In this document: in pieces, positions 33,798 to 42,357 of the stretch
Layout: each line of letters begins with the position of its first letter
Position numbering within the stretch: the first letter of the stretch is position 1
Assembly (NCBI RefSeq): GCF_000720135.1
Contig: NZ_JOIU01000002.1
Coordinates: forward strand, 186,001-250,000
Source: Streptomyces sp. NRRL S-1022
GTDB taxonomy: Bacteria > Actinomycetota > Actinomycetes > Streptomycetales > Streptomycetaceae
Length of the DNA: 64,000 bases
Direction: 5' to 3'
Notes under the pieces: generated by a model
What the model was told of the DNA's origin: nothing
Seen by the model: only the letters and a program-made list of their open reading frames with translations
Databases searched by the model: none
Made by a program: the position numbers and the translations under genes

Positions 33798-34667
33798 GTG
33801 CCGCCGAAGCCGGCCAGGAAGCGCGAGGAGACACTCCGGGACCTGCTGCGCCTCCCGCCCGGCGAACGGGTCGAGCTGTCCGGCCACGACGCCCGGGCCA
33901 CCCCCGGCGCCCCGGACGGCAAACAGGCCGCGCTGGCCGACGCCACACGCACGGGCAGGCACCTGGCCGGGCTCCAGGAGCGGCTCTGGGCGGCGGGCAC
34001 CCAGGGCGACCGCCGCCGGGTGCTGCTGGTGCTGCAGGGCATGGACACCAGCGGCAAGGGCGGCACGGTCAAGCACGTGATCGGCGGGCTCGATCCGTCC
34101 GGCTGCCGGGTCCGGGCGTTCAAGGCGCCCACCGAGGAGGAGCGGCGGCACGACTTCCTGTGGCGGGTGCGGCAGGCGCTGCCCGGGCCCGGCGAGATCG
34201 GCATCTTCGACCGCTCGCACTACGAGGACGTGCTGATCGCCCGCGTCCGGCACCTGGCCCGGCCCGCCGAGATCGGCAGCCGCTACGGGTTGATCAACGA
34301 CTTCGAGCGCACTCTCGCCGAGGAGGGCGTCACCCTCGTCAAGTGCTTCCTGCACCTCTCCTACGACGAGCAGCGCCGCCGTCTGCTGCGCCGCCTGGAC
34401 CGCCCGGACAAGCACTGGAAGTTCGACCCGGACGACATCGGCGAACGCGCCGTGTGGCCCGCCTACCAGGAGGCGTACGAGCTGGCCCTGGAGCGCTGCG
34501 CGGCCCCGTACGCGCCCTGGTACGTGGTGCCGGCGGACCGCAAGTGGTACCGCAACTGGGCGGTCGGCCGGCTGCTGCTGGAGCACCTGCGGGAGCTGGA
34601 CCCGCGGTACCCGGAGGCGGACTTCGACGTGGCGGAGTGCCGGGAGCGGCTGCTGCGGCAGACGTGA
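33798..34667 (+). CDS. PPK2 family polyphosphate kinase/phosphotransferase
   Basis: A 289-residue PPK2 enzyme using polyphosphate to phosphorylate nucleotides. Walker A is GMDTSGKGG (81-89), Walker B is IFDRSHYEDVLIARV (about 135-149), and the lid and substrate contacts include KCFLHLSYDEQRRRL and DRPDKHWKF. By length it is a single-domain class; whether it acts on AMP, ADP or both cannot be told with certainty by eye. The start is GTG with GGAAGGAG before it. The FAD-Rieske gene follows after 44 bp on the same strand. Confidence 0.92.
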   Translation: MPPKPARKREETLRDLLRLPPGERVELSGHDARATPGAPDGKQAALADATRTGRHLAGLQERLWAAGTQGDRRRVLLVLQGMDTSGKGGTVKHVIGGLDPSGCRVRAFKAPTEEERRHDFLWRVRQALPGPGEIGIFDRSHYEDVLIARVRHLARPAEIGSRYGLINDFERTLAEEGVTLVKCFLHLSYDEQRRRLLRRLDRPDKHWKFDPDDIGERAVWPAYQEAYELALERCAAPYAPWYVVPADRKWYRNWAVGRLLLEHLRELDPRYPEADFDVAECRERLLRQT

Positions 34668-34711
34668 CGCGAGGCGGACGTGGGCCGGGCCGGCCGGGGT
34701 ACCCGGCGGAC

Positions 34712-36235
34712 ATGCGCGAACAGCGGAAGGTCACCGATTCGTACTGGCTGCGGACCGCCCCCGGGCCGTCCCACCCCGTCCTGGACGGGGATCTCACCGT
34801 GGACGTGGCCGTCGTCGGCGCGGGCATCGCGGGACTGAGCACCGCCCACGAGCTGGCCCGGGCCGGGCGGCGGGTGGCGGTGTTGGAGGCCGGGCGGGCC
34901 GTGGGCGGGGTCACCGGCCACACCACCGCCAAGCTGACCGCCCAGCACACCCTGGTCTACGACCGGCTGCGGCGCACCCGGGGAACGGAGGGGGCGCGGC
35001 TGTACGCCCGTTCGCAGACCGAGGCGATCGAGCACGCGGCGGCGCTGGTGGCCGAGCTGGGCGTCGACTGCGAGTGGGAGACCAGGGACGCCTACACCTA
35101 CGTCCGGGACCGGTCGCGGGTGGACGAGGTGCGCGCGGAGGCGGACGCCGCCCGGGAGGCGGGGCTGCCGGCCTCGTTCACCACGGAGACCGGGCTGCCG
35201 TTCCCGGTGGCGGGTGCGGTCCGGGTGACCGGGCAGGCGCAGTTCCACCCGGTCAAGTACCTGCGGGCGCTCACCGCCGACCTGCTCGCGCACGGCGGCC
35301 AGGTCTTCGAGCACACCCGGGTCACCGGTCTGACGGAGGGCGAGCCGTGCCGGCTGACGACCGAGTCCGGCGCCACGGTGACCGCCCGGGACGTCGTGGT
35401 CGCCACCCACTACCCGGTGTTCGACCGGGCCCTGCTGTTCGCCCGGCTCTCCCCGCGCCGGGAGCTGGTGGTCGCCGGGCCGCTGGGCGACGGACCGGAC
35501 CCCCACGGCATGTACATCACGCCGGACGAGAACACCCGCTCGGTGCGGACGGCGCCCTACGGCCCGGACGGGCAGCGGCTGCTCGTGGTCACCGGGGAGC
35601 ACTTCACGCCCGGGACCGGCGATCCGCAGGCCGGCTTCGAACGGCTCGCCGGCTGGGCGGAGGTGCACTTCCCCGGAGTGCGGCTGGACCACGCCTGGGC
35701 CACCCAGGACAACGAGTCCACGGACACCGTCCCGCTGGTCGGCCCCCTGCACCCGGGCGCCCGGCACGTCTACGTCGTCACCGGCTTCGGCGGCTGGGGG
35801 CTGAGCGGCGGGATCATGGGCGGGCTGCTGCTGACGGCGCTGATCACCGGCCGGGACTGCGCGTGGCGGGAGCTGTACGACCCGCGCCGGCTGAAGTCGG
35901 TGGTGCGCGAGGCGCCGTCGCTGCTGAAGACGCAGGCCGAGGTGGCCCGGCACTTCGTCGGCGACCGGCTCAAGCCGCCGGCCTCGGTGGAGGACCTGGC
36001 CCCGGGCGACGGCGCGGTGGTCCGCTCCGGCGCCGCACGGCTCGCCGTCCACCGCGACGAGGAGGGCGCCCTGCACGCGGTGTCGGCCCGCTGCACGCAC
36101 CTCGGCTGCCTGGTCTCCTTCAACCGCGCCGAGCGCGCCTGGGAGTGCCCCTGCCACGGCTCGCGCTTCGCCGTGGACGGCACGGTGCTCGAGGGGCCGG
36201 CCGTCAAGCCGCTGGAGCGGCACGACCTGGAGTGA
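34712..36235 (+). CDS. FAD-dependent oxidoreductase with C-terminal Rieske [2Fe-2S] domain
   Basis: A 507-residue flavoprotein. The DAO-type FAD fold starts at DVAVVGAGIAGLSTAHELARAG (about 30-50); GVTGHTTAKLTAQH follows, and WATQDNESTDTVPLVGPLHPG lies near the end of the oxidoreductase part. The last 80 residues are a Rieske domain with CTHLGC and CPCHGSRF as cluster ligands. This fusion is common in actinobacteria and cyanobacteria, usually labelled glycine/D-amino-acid oxidase-like; the substrate is not known. No membrane segment. The long upstream frame reads through ppk2 and is not coding; the ATG at 34712 is correct. Confidence 0.9.
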   Translation: MREQRKVTDSYWLRTAPGPSHPVLDGDLTVDVAVVGAGIAGLSTAHELARAGRRVAVLEAGRAVGGVTGHTTAKLTAQHTLVYDRLRRTRGTEGARLYARSQTEAIEHAAALVAELGVDCEWETRDAYTYVRDRSRVDEVRAEADAAREAGLPASFTTETGLPFPVAGAVRVTGQAQFHPVKYLRALTADLLAHGGQVFEHTRVTGLTEGEPCRLTTESGATVTARDVVVATHYPVFDRALLFARLSPRRELVVAGPLGDGPDPHGMYITPDENTRSVRTAPYGPDGQRLLVVTGEHFTPGTGDPQAGFERLAGWAEVHFPGVRLDHAWATQDNESTDTVPLVGPLHPGARHVYVVTGFGGWGLSGGIMGGLLLTALITGRDCAWRELYDPRRLKSVVREAPSLLKTQAEVARHFVGDRLKPPASVEDLAPGDGAVVRSGAARLAVHRDEEGALHAVSARCTHLGCLVSFNRAERAWECPCHGSRFAVDGTVLEGPAVKPLERHDLE

Positions 36236-36327
36236 CCGGGGCGAGGCCGCCGCCGCGCGGGTGACCGTACCGCCGCGCCGCAGGCCATATCATCACATAA
36301 TCAGACAATCAGTCCTACGTTCGTACG

Positions 36328-37173
36328 GTGATCCCACGCCTACGCCGTATCTCCGCCGTCTGCGTCCTGGGCGCGGCGCTCACCGCCTGCGGTACCGCGG
36401 GCGGCGGCCGCCCGGCCCCGGCCGTCTCCTCCGCCTCCCCGTCCCCCGCCGGCCCGCCCGTGCTCGCGCCGGGTCCCGGCGGGCTGACCCCGGTCTTCGA
36501 GCACGGCCCGCGCACCCGGGGCAGGACGGTCGCGCTGACCTTCGACGCCGACATGACCGCCGACCAGGGGCCGCGCGCGGCCTCCGGCGAGCACTTCGAC
36601 AACCCGGGTCTGATCGGCGCGCTGCGCGCACTGAAGGTGCCGGCGACCGTGTTCATGACCGGCCGGTGGGCCGAGCAGTACCCGGCCGAGGCCCGCGACC
36701 TGGGCCGTGACCCGCAGTTCGAGGTGGCCAACCACTCCTGGAGCCACTACGCCTTCACCGCCGACTGCTACGGCCTGCCGACCGTCGACGCCGGGGCCGA
36801 CGCGATGCGGGCGGAGGTCCGGCGCGCGTACACCTCCCTGCGCGAGGCGGGCGTGCCGAAGGCGATGCCGTACTTCCGCTTCCCGGGCGGCTGTTACGAC
36901 CAGCGGGCGCTGCGCGCGCTGAGCGGGCTCGGGGTGACGGCGGTGCAGTGGGACGTGGTCAGCGGGGACGCGTTCGCCACGGACGCCGACGCGGTGGTCG
37001 AGCAGGTGCTCGCCGGGGTGAAGCCCGGGTCGGTGGTCGTCATGCACTGCACCCGCAGCGCCGCCCCGACCACCGAGCGGGTCGTGCGCACGGTCGTACC
37101 GGAACTGCGCAGGCGCGGCTACCGGTTCGTGAAGGTCTCCGAGCTGATCGGGCAGGCCGGCGACGGGCGCTGA
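36328..37173 (+). CDS. Polysaccharide deacetylase lipoprotein
   Basis: A 281-residue exported NodB-type deacetylase. The signal ends in a lipobox (GAALTACG, Cys about 20), so it is a lipoprotein, followed by a Pro/Ser linker. NodB motif 1 is LTFDADMT, motif 2 is NHSWSHYAF, and RFPGGCYD, VQWDVVSGDAF and VVMHCTRS correspond to motifs 3-5. The TFDADM form replaces the classical TFDDG, an actinobacterial variant. It likely deacetylates wall glycan or chitin oligomers outside the membrane. The start is GTG at 36328; an unusually AT-rich stretch (36286-36316) just upstream is probably its promoter. Confidence 0.9.
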   Translation: MIPRLRRISAVCVLGAALTACGTAGGGRPAPAVSSASPSPAGPPVLAPGPGGLTPVFEHGPRTRGRTVALTFDADMTADQGPRAASGEHFDNPGLIGALRALKVPATVFMTGRWAEQYPAEARDLGRDPQFEVANHSWSHYAFTADCYGLPTVDAGADAMRAEVRRAYTSLREAGVPKAMPYFRFPGGCYDQRALRALSGLGVTAVQWDVVSGDAFATDADAVVEQVLAGVKPGSVVVMHCTRSAAPTTERVVRTVVPELRRRGYRFVKVSELIGQAGDGR

Positions 37174-37190
37174 CGTCCTACGCTGGAGGC

Positions 37191-37373
37191 ATGAGCGACG
37201 AGGACTACTGCACCATCGCCGGGGCGGTGAAGCCGGCGAAGGCCGACGGTCCGCCGTACGCCGAGTGCGTGCTGTGCCGGGAGCCGACGGAGTACCCGGA
37301 GTCGTACAAGGGCATCACGCTGTGCCCGGTGTGCGAGTGGCAGGAGGCCCAGCGCACCGCCTGCTCAGGGTGA
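37191..37373 (+). CDS. 60-residue putative zinc-ribbon protein
   Basis: A short protein starting MSDEDYCTIAGAV, with CVLCREP (CxxC) near 26-29 and LCPVCEW (CxxC) near 44-48, a layout expected of a zinc ribbon. ATG is preceded by CTGGAGGC. It lies 17 bp after the deacetylase and its end overlaps the convergent ABC permease by 9 bp. Function unknown; protein-protein or nucleic-acid binding would be guesses. Confidence 0.7.
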   Translation: MSDEDYCTIAGAVKPAKADGPPYAECVLCREPTEYPESYKGITLCPVCEWQEAQRTACSG

Positions 37374-38036
37374 GCGGCGCGCGGTGAGCCGGCCGGTCGC
37401 GGCGAAGACGGCTGCCGTGAGCAGGGCCGCGCCCGCCAGCGGCAGCAGCGGCACCGGTGCCCGGCCGGTCTGCGAGCCGGAGACCAGGCCGCCGACCGCC
37501 GCCTGCGCCGGGGACCCGGCCGGCACCAGCGCCAGCAGCGCGCCCAGCAGCATCGCCGGCACCGCGCGGCCCGTGGAGTGCAGCACCGGCCGGTTGGTGA
37601 GCGCGCCGACGGCCGTGCCGAGCAGGGCACAGGTGAGGGCGGCCGGCAGCCCCGCGGCGGCGGCTACGAGCCGGGACACGTGCACCTGGTGGTCGTTGCT
37701 CGCGGGGTCGCTGATCAGCGTCACCGCCACGGCGGCCGCCAGTCCGAGCAGCACGGCCGCGAGCAGCGCGGTCAGCAGGCAGGCGAGGTGCGCCCGGACG
37801 GGGCCCCGGGCGGCGGCGACGCAGGCCCGCGCAGCGGACGGCTCCCCGGTGACACAGATCCGTACCAGCCAGGCGGCCACCGGCAGCAGACCGGCTGCCG
37901 TGTAGCCGAGCGAGTCCAGCACCGGCTGGCCGCTCTGCACCCCGACGCCGAGGAACGCGGCGTACAGGAGCACCGGGGGCAGCCAGCGCTGGGAACGCAG
38001 CAACAGGTCGGCCTGATAGCGCAGGAGCGCGGTCAT
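37365..38036 (-). CDS. ABC transporter membrane subunit, unassigned substrate
   Basis: A 223-residue membrane protein with about six hydrophobic helices (LPPVLLYAAFLGVGV, AHLACLLTALLAAVLLGLAAAVAVTL, LVAAAAGLPAALTCALLGTAVGAL and others). It is the last gene of a three-frame operon behind an ABC ATPase (38146-39030) and a 38-codon ORF, with ATGA overlap to the latter. The pair most likely forms an exporter of unknown cargo. The protein has no binding-protein-dependent permease loop. Confidence 0.75.
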   Translation of the reverse strand: MTALLRYQADLLLRSQRWLPPVLLYAAFLGVGVQSGQPVLDSLGYTAAGLLPVAAWLVRICVTGEPSAARACVAAARGPVRAHLACLLTALLAAVLLGLAAAVAVTLISDPASNDHQVHVSRLVAAAAGLPAALTCALLGTAVGALTNRPVLHSTGRAVPAMLLGALLALVPAGSPAQAAVGGLVSGSQTGRAPVPLLPLAGAALLTAAVFAATGRLTARRSP

Positions 38037-38149
38037 GGGCGGCCTCCCGGGCCGGGGAACGGTTCGACGGCGGCCGGTTCGACACGCACGTGCCGGGACG
38101 GCCGCGCCGATAGCAGGGCGCGCAACCGGCGGCGCAGCAGCACGGTCAC
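38033..38149 (-). CDS. 38-codon ORF derived from a duplicated ABC-gene 3' end
   Basis: The GTG at 38149 overlaps the ABC ATPase stop (GTGA) and the TGA at 38033-38035 overlaps the permease ATG (ATGA), so the frame is fully embedded in the operon. Its product (VTVLLRRRLRALLSARPSRH then VRVEPAAVEPFPGPGGRP) matches the C-terminus of the ABC ATPase (LLLRTLLTSRPPWHVVRVEP ... PDPGGRL). It may encode a small peptide, or serve merely as a coupling relay between the two main genes. Confidence 0.5.
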   Translation of the reverse strand: MTVLLRRRLRALLSARPSRHVRVEPAAVEPFPGPGGRP

Positions 38150-38258
38150 AGGCGGCCTCCCGGGTCGGGGGACGGCGCGGCGGGTGGTTCGACGCGCACC
38201 ACGTGCCAGGGCGGGCGGCTCGTCAGCAGGGTGCGCAGCAGGAGGTCGGAGCGGGCGG
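38033..38258 (-). repeat. Tandem duplication, about 113-bp unit, at the ABC ATPase 3' end
   Basis: Copy A is within the ABC ATPase gene from its stop at 38146 upward; copy B runs from 38033 to 38145. On the plus strand both begin TCA, then GGCGGCCTCCCGGG, contain GGTTCGAC and CACGTGCC-GGG-CGG in the same order, with small indels, and GCAGGG further on. Clear divergence between copies shows that the duplication is not recent, yet the reading frame and both overlaps persist. Confidence 0.8.
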
Positions 38259-39030
38259 CGGGGACGGCGAGACGGTGGCTGCCGGGGGCGGTCTCCTCGG
38301 CGGAGACGGCGACCCGCACCGCGTCCGGCGGCAGGTGCCCGCCCGGCGCCCCCTGCACGGTGACGACCGTGAGCGGCCCGGCCGGCGGGGCCAGGGCGCC
38401 GGTACGGCGTTCCAGGCGCCCGTCGGTCACCGCGTAGACCGCGTCCGGCACCCCGGCGAGCCGGCGCGGGTCGTGGTCCACGAACACCACGGCGCCCCCG
38501 GCGGCCGTCCGCTCGGCCACCGCCCGCTCCAGCTCGGCCCGCGCCGCCGTGTCGAGGCCGGTCCACGCCTCGTCCAGCACCAGCAGCTCCGGGTCGCCGA
38601 GCAGGGCCTGGGCGACGGCGACCTTCTGGCTGCTGCCCTTGGACAGCCGCGCCATCGGCGTACCGGCGTACGCGCCCGCCCCGAACCGCTCCAGCCAGGT
38701 GTCCGCGGCGCGTGCGGCGGACTTCCGGTCGAGGCCGTGGACGGCACCGAGGTGGGTCAGGTAGCCGGCGGCCGTGAACGGCAGGGCGGACGGGAAGCGT
38801 TCCGGTACGTAGGCCGTGCGCGGGCGCCCGGTGATCCGGCCCTCGCTGGGCGTGTCGAGCCCGGCGAGCAGCCGCAGCAGGGTGGACTTCCCGGTGCCGT
38901 TCGCTCCGTCGATCCGGGTGAGGGTGCCGGGGGCGACGACGAGGTCGACGCCTCTCAGCACCCACGGGCCGCGGATGCCGTAGCGGCGGCCCACGGCGGT
39001 CAGGCGCAGGTCACTGTGCATGGAGCCCAT
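38146..39030 (-). CDS. ABC transporter ATP-binding protein
   Basis: A 294-residue ABC ATPase: Walker A GANGTGKST, signature LSKGSSQKVAVAQ, Walker B LLVLDEAWTGLD and switch VFVDHDPRR. The signature is SKGSSQK instead of SGGQ. The C-terminal 80 residues are an Ala/Pro-rich extension (LAPPAGPLTVVTVQG ... LLLRTLLTSRPPWHVVRVEP), the part duplicated downstream. ATG at 39030 or, three codons on, MHSDLRL. It drives the exporter with the 37365-38036 membrane subunit; cargo unknown. Confidence 0.88.
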   Translation of the reverse strand: MGSMHSDLRLTAVGRRYGIRGPWVLRGVDLVVAPGTLTRIDGANGTGKSTLLRLLAGLDTPSEGRITGRPRTAYVPERFPSALPFTAAGYLTHLGAVHGLDRKSAARAADTWLERFGAGAYAGTPMARLSKGSSQKVAVAQALLGDPELLVLDEAWTGLDTAARAELERAVAERTAAGGAVVFVDHDPRRLAGVPDAVYAVTDGRLERRTGALAPPAGPLTVVTVQGAPGGHLPPDAVRVAVSAEETAPGSHRLAVPAARSDLLLRTLLTSRPPWHVVRVEPPAAPSPDPGGRL

Positions 39031-39176
39031 GCGGCGCTCCCCCCTTCCGGTCCCGGTCCCCTCAGCCGGTCAAGAGGGACGGGCGTGCCCGGCGGTTCAC
39101 CGGCGTCCCCGGAAATTCTCCCGGGCGCGGACCGCACGTTGATCGGTCCGGGCGCGGCTTCGTAGGCTGGGCTCCC

Positions 39177-39896
39177 GTGAGCCACCTTCCAGCCCCCACC
39201 GCCGACAGTCCCTTCCGGTCCACGGCCGGCCCCCGCGACGAGGCACCCCAGTTCGTGCTGCCGCTGGTCGTACGCATCGAGCGCGGTGCCCCGCCGGCCC
39301 GCACCGACGCCCTGGAGACGGCCGCCCGGGCGGTCCTGACCCTGCTCGGCGACGAGCGGGCGCACGGCGACGGCGAGTGGGCCGGGGCGGTGCGCGGCTG
39401 GGAGGACGCCCGTATCCGCAAGGTGGTCCGGCGGGCCCGCGGCGCCGAGTGGCGGCGCGCCGGGGAACTGCCCGGGATCACGCTGACCGGCACGTCCGCG
39501 GAGGTCCGCGTCTTCCCGCCGGTCCCTCTGGACGGCTGGCCCAAGGACCTGGCCAGACTCCAGGTGTCGGGCACCGAACTGGACGATCCGGAGCCGCCCC
39601 GGCCCGCCGATCCGGCCGCCGGGCCGGTGCTCTGGCTCAACCCGGACCTGGAGATGTCGGCCGGCAAGGCGATGGCCCAGGCCGGCCACGGCGCCCAGCT
39701 GGCCTGGTGGGCCCTGTCCCCCGCGGAGCGCACCGCGTGGCGCGACGCGAGCTACGCGCTCACCGTCCGCACGGCCTCCCCCGCGGACTGGGCGCGGCTC
39801 ACCGCCGGCGGCCTGCCGGTGGTGCGGGACGCCGGCTTCACGGAGATCGCCCCCGGGTCGTGCACGGTCGTCGCCGATCACCCCGCGCTGCGCTAG
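39177..39896 (+). CDS. Peptidyl-tRNA hydrolase 2 (PTH2) family protein
   Basis: A 239-residue protein whose C-terminal half has the PTH2 signature [25 protein letters not shown] (about 155-180), followed by the conserved [23 protein letters not shown]2 hydrolyses peptidyl-tRNA in archaea and eukaryotes; actinobacterial members add an N-terminal domain (here about 140 residues) and are not proven to act on tRNA. The GTG start lies in a short intergenic region divergent from the ABC operon. Cytoplasmic. Confidence 0.85.
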   Translation: MSHLPAPTADSPFRSTAGPRDEAPQFVLPLVVRIERGAPPARTDALETAARAVLTLLGDERAHGDGEWAGAVRGWEDARIRKVVRRARGAEWRRAGELPGITLTGTSAEVRVFPPVPLDGWPKDLARLQVSGTELDDPEPPRPADPAAGPVLWLNPDLEMSAGKAMAQAGHGAQLAWWALSPAERTAWRDASYALTVRTASPADWARLTAGGLPVVRDAGFTEIAPGSCTVVADHPALR

Positions 39897-40017
39897 GCGG
39901 TCCCCCGGAACCTCAAATGTTGCTCTGAACGCGTCAGGGAGGGGGTTCGGGGGCGGCCGCCGAGGCCATATCCCCGTCACCCGGCGCGGGAGCGCGGGGC
40001 GAGGAGGGGGGACCATC

Positions 40018-41322
40018 ATGCGGCGACTGGGGACCGGGATCGGATGGCGGCCGGAGATCGCGGACGCCGTGGAGGGGATGCCGGGCATCGACTGGGTGGA
40101 GGTCGTGGCGGAGAACGTCTGCCCCGGCCACCTCCCCGAGTCGCTGCTGCGGCTGCGCGAGCGCGGGGTGACGGTGGTCCCGCACGGCGTCTCCCTCGGC
40201 CTCGGCGGCGCCGACCGCCCCGACGAGGGCCGGCTGACGGCGCTCGCCGAGCGGGCGGAGGCCCTCGGCTCACCGCTGGTCACCGAGCACATCGCCTTCG
40301 TCCGGGCGGGCGGCGCGCTCACCGCCTCCCCGCCTCTGGAGGCGGGCCACCTGCTGCCCGTGCCGCGCACCCGGGACGCCCTGGACGTGCTGTGCGAGAA
40401 CGTCCGCATCGCCCAGGAGGCGCTGCCGGTGCCGCTGGCCCTGGAGAACATCGCCGCGCTGTTCTCCTGGCCGGACGAGGAGCTGACGGAGGGGCAGTTC
40501 CTGTCCGAGCTGGTCGAGCGGACCGGCGTACGGCTGCTGATCGACGTGGCCAACCTGCACACCAACCACGTCAACCGGGGCGAGGACCCGGCCGAGGCAC
40601 TGGCCGCGCTGCCCGTGGAGGCGATCGCCTACGTCCATGTCGCGGGCGGCTTCGAACGCGACGGCGTCTGGCACGACAGCCACGCGCACCCCGTGCCGCG
40701 CCCGGTGCTGGACGTCCTGTCCGGCCTCGCCGCCCGGGTCGCGCCGCCGGGGGTGCTGCTGGAGCGGGACGAGAACTTCCCCGCACCGGGCGAGCTGGAG
40801 CGGGAGCTGGACGCGATCCGGGAGGCGGTGGCGGCCGGGCGGGGGCGCGCGGCGGGGGGTACGGCGGTGGCGGGGGCCGTCGGCGCCGGCGCCGGGGGCG
40901 TCGGGGTGCTGGCGCCGCCGCTGGCGGGGGCCCGGGAGCGGGTCGCGGTGGCCCAGACCGCCGTGCTGTCCGCCCTCGTGGCCGGGACGCCGGTGCCGGA
41001 GGGGTTCGACCGGGTGCGGATGGGGGTGCAGGCACGGGCGCTCGCCGCCAAGCGGGCGGGGGTGGTGGCGAAGGTGGCGCCCGAGCTGCCGGTGATCCTG
41101 GGGACCGGGTACCGGGAGGCGTTCCTGGAGTACGCGCGGCAGCGGCCGATGCACGGGGGGTACCGGCAGGACGCGCTGGACTTCGCCGGGCACCTGCTGA
41201 AGCTGGGGCGGCCGGGGGACGCGGGGATCCGCCGGGAGCTGCGGGAGTGGTGGCTGGACCGGTCGGGCCCGGCTCCCCGGAAGCGGGGGCTCGTCGACCG
41301 GGCGCTGCGGCGCCGGGTCTGA
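40018..41322 (+). CDS. DUF692 multinuclear non-heme iron oxidase (MNIO) with fused C-terminal domain
   Basis: A 434-residue protein. Residues 1-270 are a DUF692 TIM barrel, the family of MbnB and TglH that oxidatively rewrites Cys and other residues in peptides. Expected metal ligands are present in order: His56 (VPHGVS), His91 (TEHIAF), Glu143 (LENI), Asp176 and Asn179 (DVANLHTNH), His207 (YVHVAGG), Asp220 and His222 (HDSHAHP) and Glu249 (LLERDENF). A Gly/Ala-rich linker (275-300) leads to a 130-residue C-terminal domain with [20 protein letters not shown] and [17 protein letters not shown], reminiscent of the separate partner proteins of MNIOs. Downstream are a DUF4142 and a TIGR04222 gene on the same strand. 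No precursor peptide is evident. The substrate is unknown. Confidence 0.88.
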   Translation: MRRLGTGIGWRPEIADAVEGMPGIDWVEVVAENVCPGHLPESLLRLRERGVTVVPHGVSLGLGGADRPDEGRLTALAERAEALGSPLVTEHIAFVRAGGALTASPPLEAGHLLPVPRTRDALDVLCENVRIAQEALPVPLALENIAALFSWPDEELTEGQFLSELVERTGVRLLIDVANLHTNHVNRGEDPAEALAALPVEAIAYVHVAGGFERDGVWHDSHAHPVPRPVLDVLSGLAARVAPPGVLLERDENFPAPGELERELDAIREAVAAGRGRAAGGTAVAGAVGAGAGGVGVLAPPLAGARERVAVAQTAVLSALVAGTPVPEGFDRVRMGVQARALAAKRAGVVAKVAPELPVILGTGYREAFLEYARQRPMHGGYRQDALDFAGHLLKLGRPGDAGIRRELREWWLDRSGPAPRKRGLVDRALRRRV

Positions 41323-41470
41323 AGGGACGCCCCGCGGTTCCCCGGGGTGCGGGACCGTGCGAACGGCCACCGCCGTACCCGCGCCCGGAGTCCGGCCCCC
41401 GTTCCCCAGTAATATGCCAACCCCGCACCCACCCCCAAGCACATCCCCGGCGTGCGGTGCAGGAGGCACC

Positions 41471-42241
41471 ATGCGACCGCGTCCCCCCATCACCGGCCGA
41501 GGCATAGTCAGCGGCACCGGTCTCGTCATCACCGCCCTGGCCGCCACCGTCGTCGCGCTGCTGGTCCCGCTCTGGTCGTACGCCGGCCGGCAGGACCCGT
41601 CGAGCGCGAACGTCCTGAGCGCACAGACGGTGACGACGCCGTACGGCCCGCTGTCGGCGCAGGACCGGGACTTCGTCACCAAGGTCCGGCTGGCCGGGCT
41701 GTGGGAGCTGCCCGCCGGAGAGCTGGCGCAGCGCAAGGGCACGACGCCCGCCGTCCGCACGGCCGGACAGCACCTCGTGGACGGGCACACCTCCCTGGAC
41801 GCGCACGTCCGCACGGTCGCCACCCAGCTCGGCCTGGCCCTGCCCAACGAGCCGAACGCACAGCAGAAGCAGTGGCTGGCCACCCTGGACACGGCCGCGG
41901 GCCAGGACTTCGACCGCCGGTTCGCCGGCCTGCTCCGGCTCGCGCACGGCCGGGTGTTCTCCCTCGTCGCGCAGGTCCGGGCGGGCACCCAGAACTCCCT
42001 GGTCCGCGATCTCGCCGACGACGCCAACACGACCGTCCTGGACCACATCAAGGTCCTGGAGGCGACGGGGTACGTCGACTTCTCGCAGCTGGCCCAGGAC
42101 CTGGCCACGCCCGCCTCCCCGGTGCCGACCCCGCCCGAGGCCGACCCGGGTGCCGCCGTACCGGTCGCGCCGTCGCCGGAGAAGACGTACGCCCTGCCGC
42201 CCGCCGTCGCGAGCCCTCCGCCGGCGACGAGCAGCCCCTGA
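41471..42241 (+). CDS. DUF4142 exported protein
   Basis: A 256-residue protein with an N-terminal membrane helix or uncleaved signal (GLVITALAATVVALLVPLWSYA, about 17-38), a helical DUF4142 domain (SAQDRDFVTKVRLAGLWELPAGELA ... VRTAGQHLVDGHTSLD ... LDHIKVLEATGYVDFSQLA) that resembles a ferritin-like four-helix bundle, and a Pro/Ala-rich tail. DUF4142 proteins lie outside the membrane; function is unknown, with metal or stress roles proposed. AGGAGG precedes the ATG. It sits between the MNIO and TIGR04222 genes and may belong to their unit. Confidence 0.85.
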   Translation: MRPRPPITGRGIVSGTGLVITALAATVVALLVPLWSYAGRQDPSSANVLSAQTVTTPYGPLSAQDRDFVTKVRLAGLWELPAGELAQRKGTTPAVRTAGQHLVDGHTSLDAHVRTVATQLGLALPNEPNAQQKQWLATLDTAAGQDFDRRFAGLLRLAHGRVFSLVAQVRAGTQNSLVRDLADDANTTVLDHIKVLEATGYVDFSQLAQDLATPASPVPTPPEADPGAAVPVAPSPEKTYALPPAVASPPPATSSP

Positions 42242-42357
42242 CCGGCCCGGACGAGCGCCCACCAGCGCGGGAAACGGAACGTCACATACCCGCAACAGTC
42301 CGTCCGGATCCTGAAAGGGCATGGCGTACGCCCAGTCCCCTGGCATACAAACACGTC

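Noticed and set aside
40018..41322. Xylose isomerase-like sugar enzyme
   Set aside because: DUF692 shares the TIM-barrel fold, but the specific His/Asp/Asn/Glu ligand set fits the multinuclear iron oxidases.
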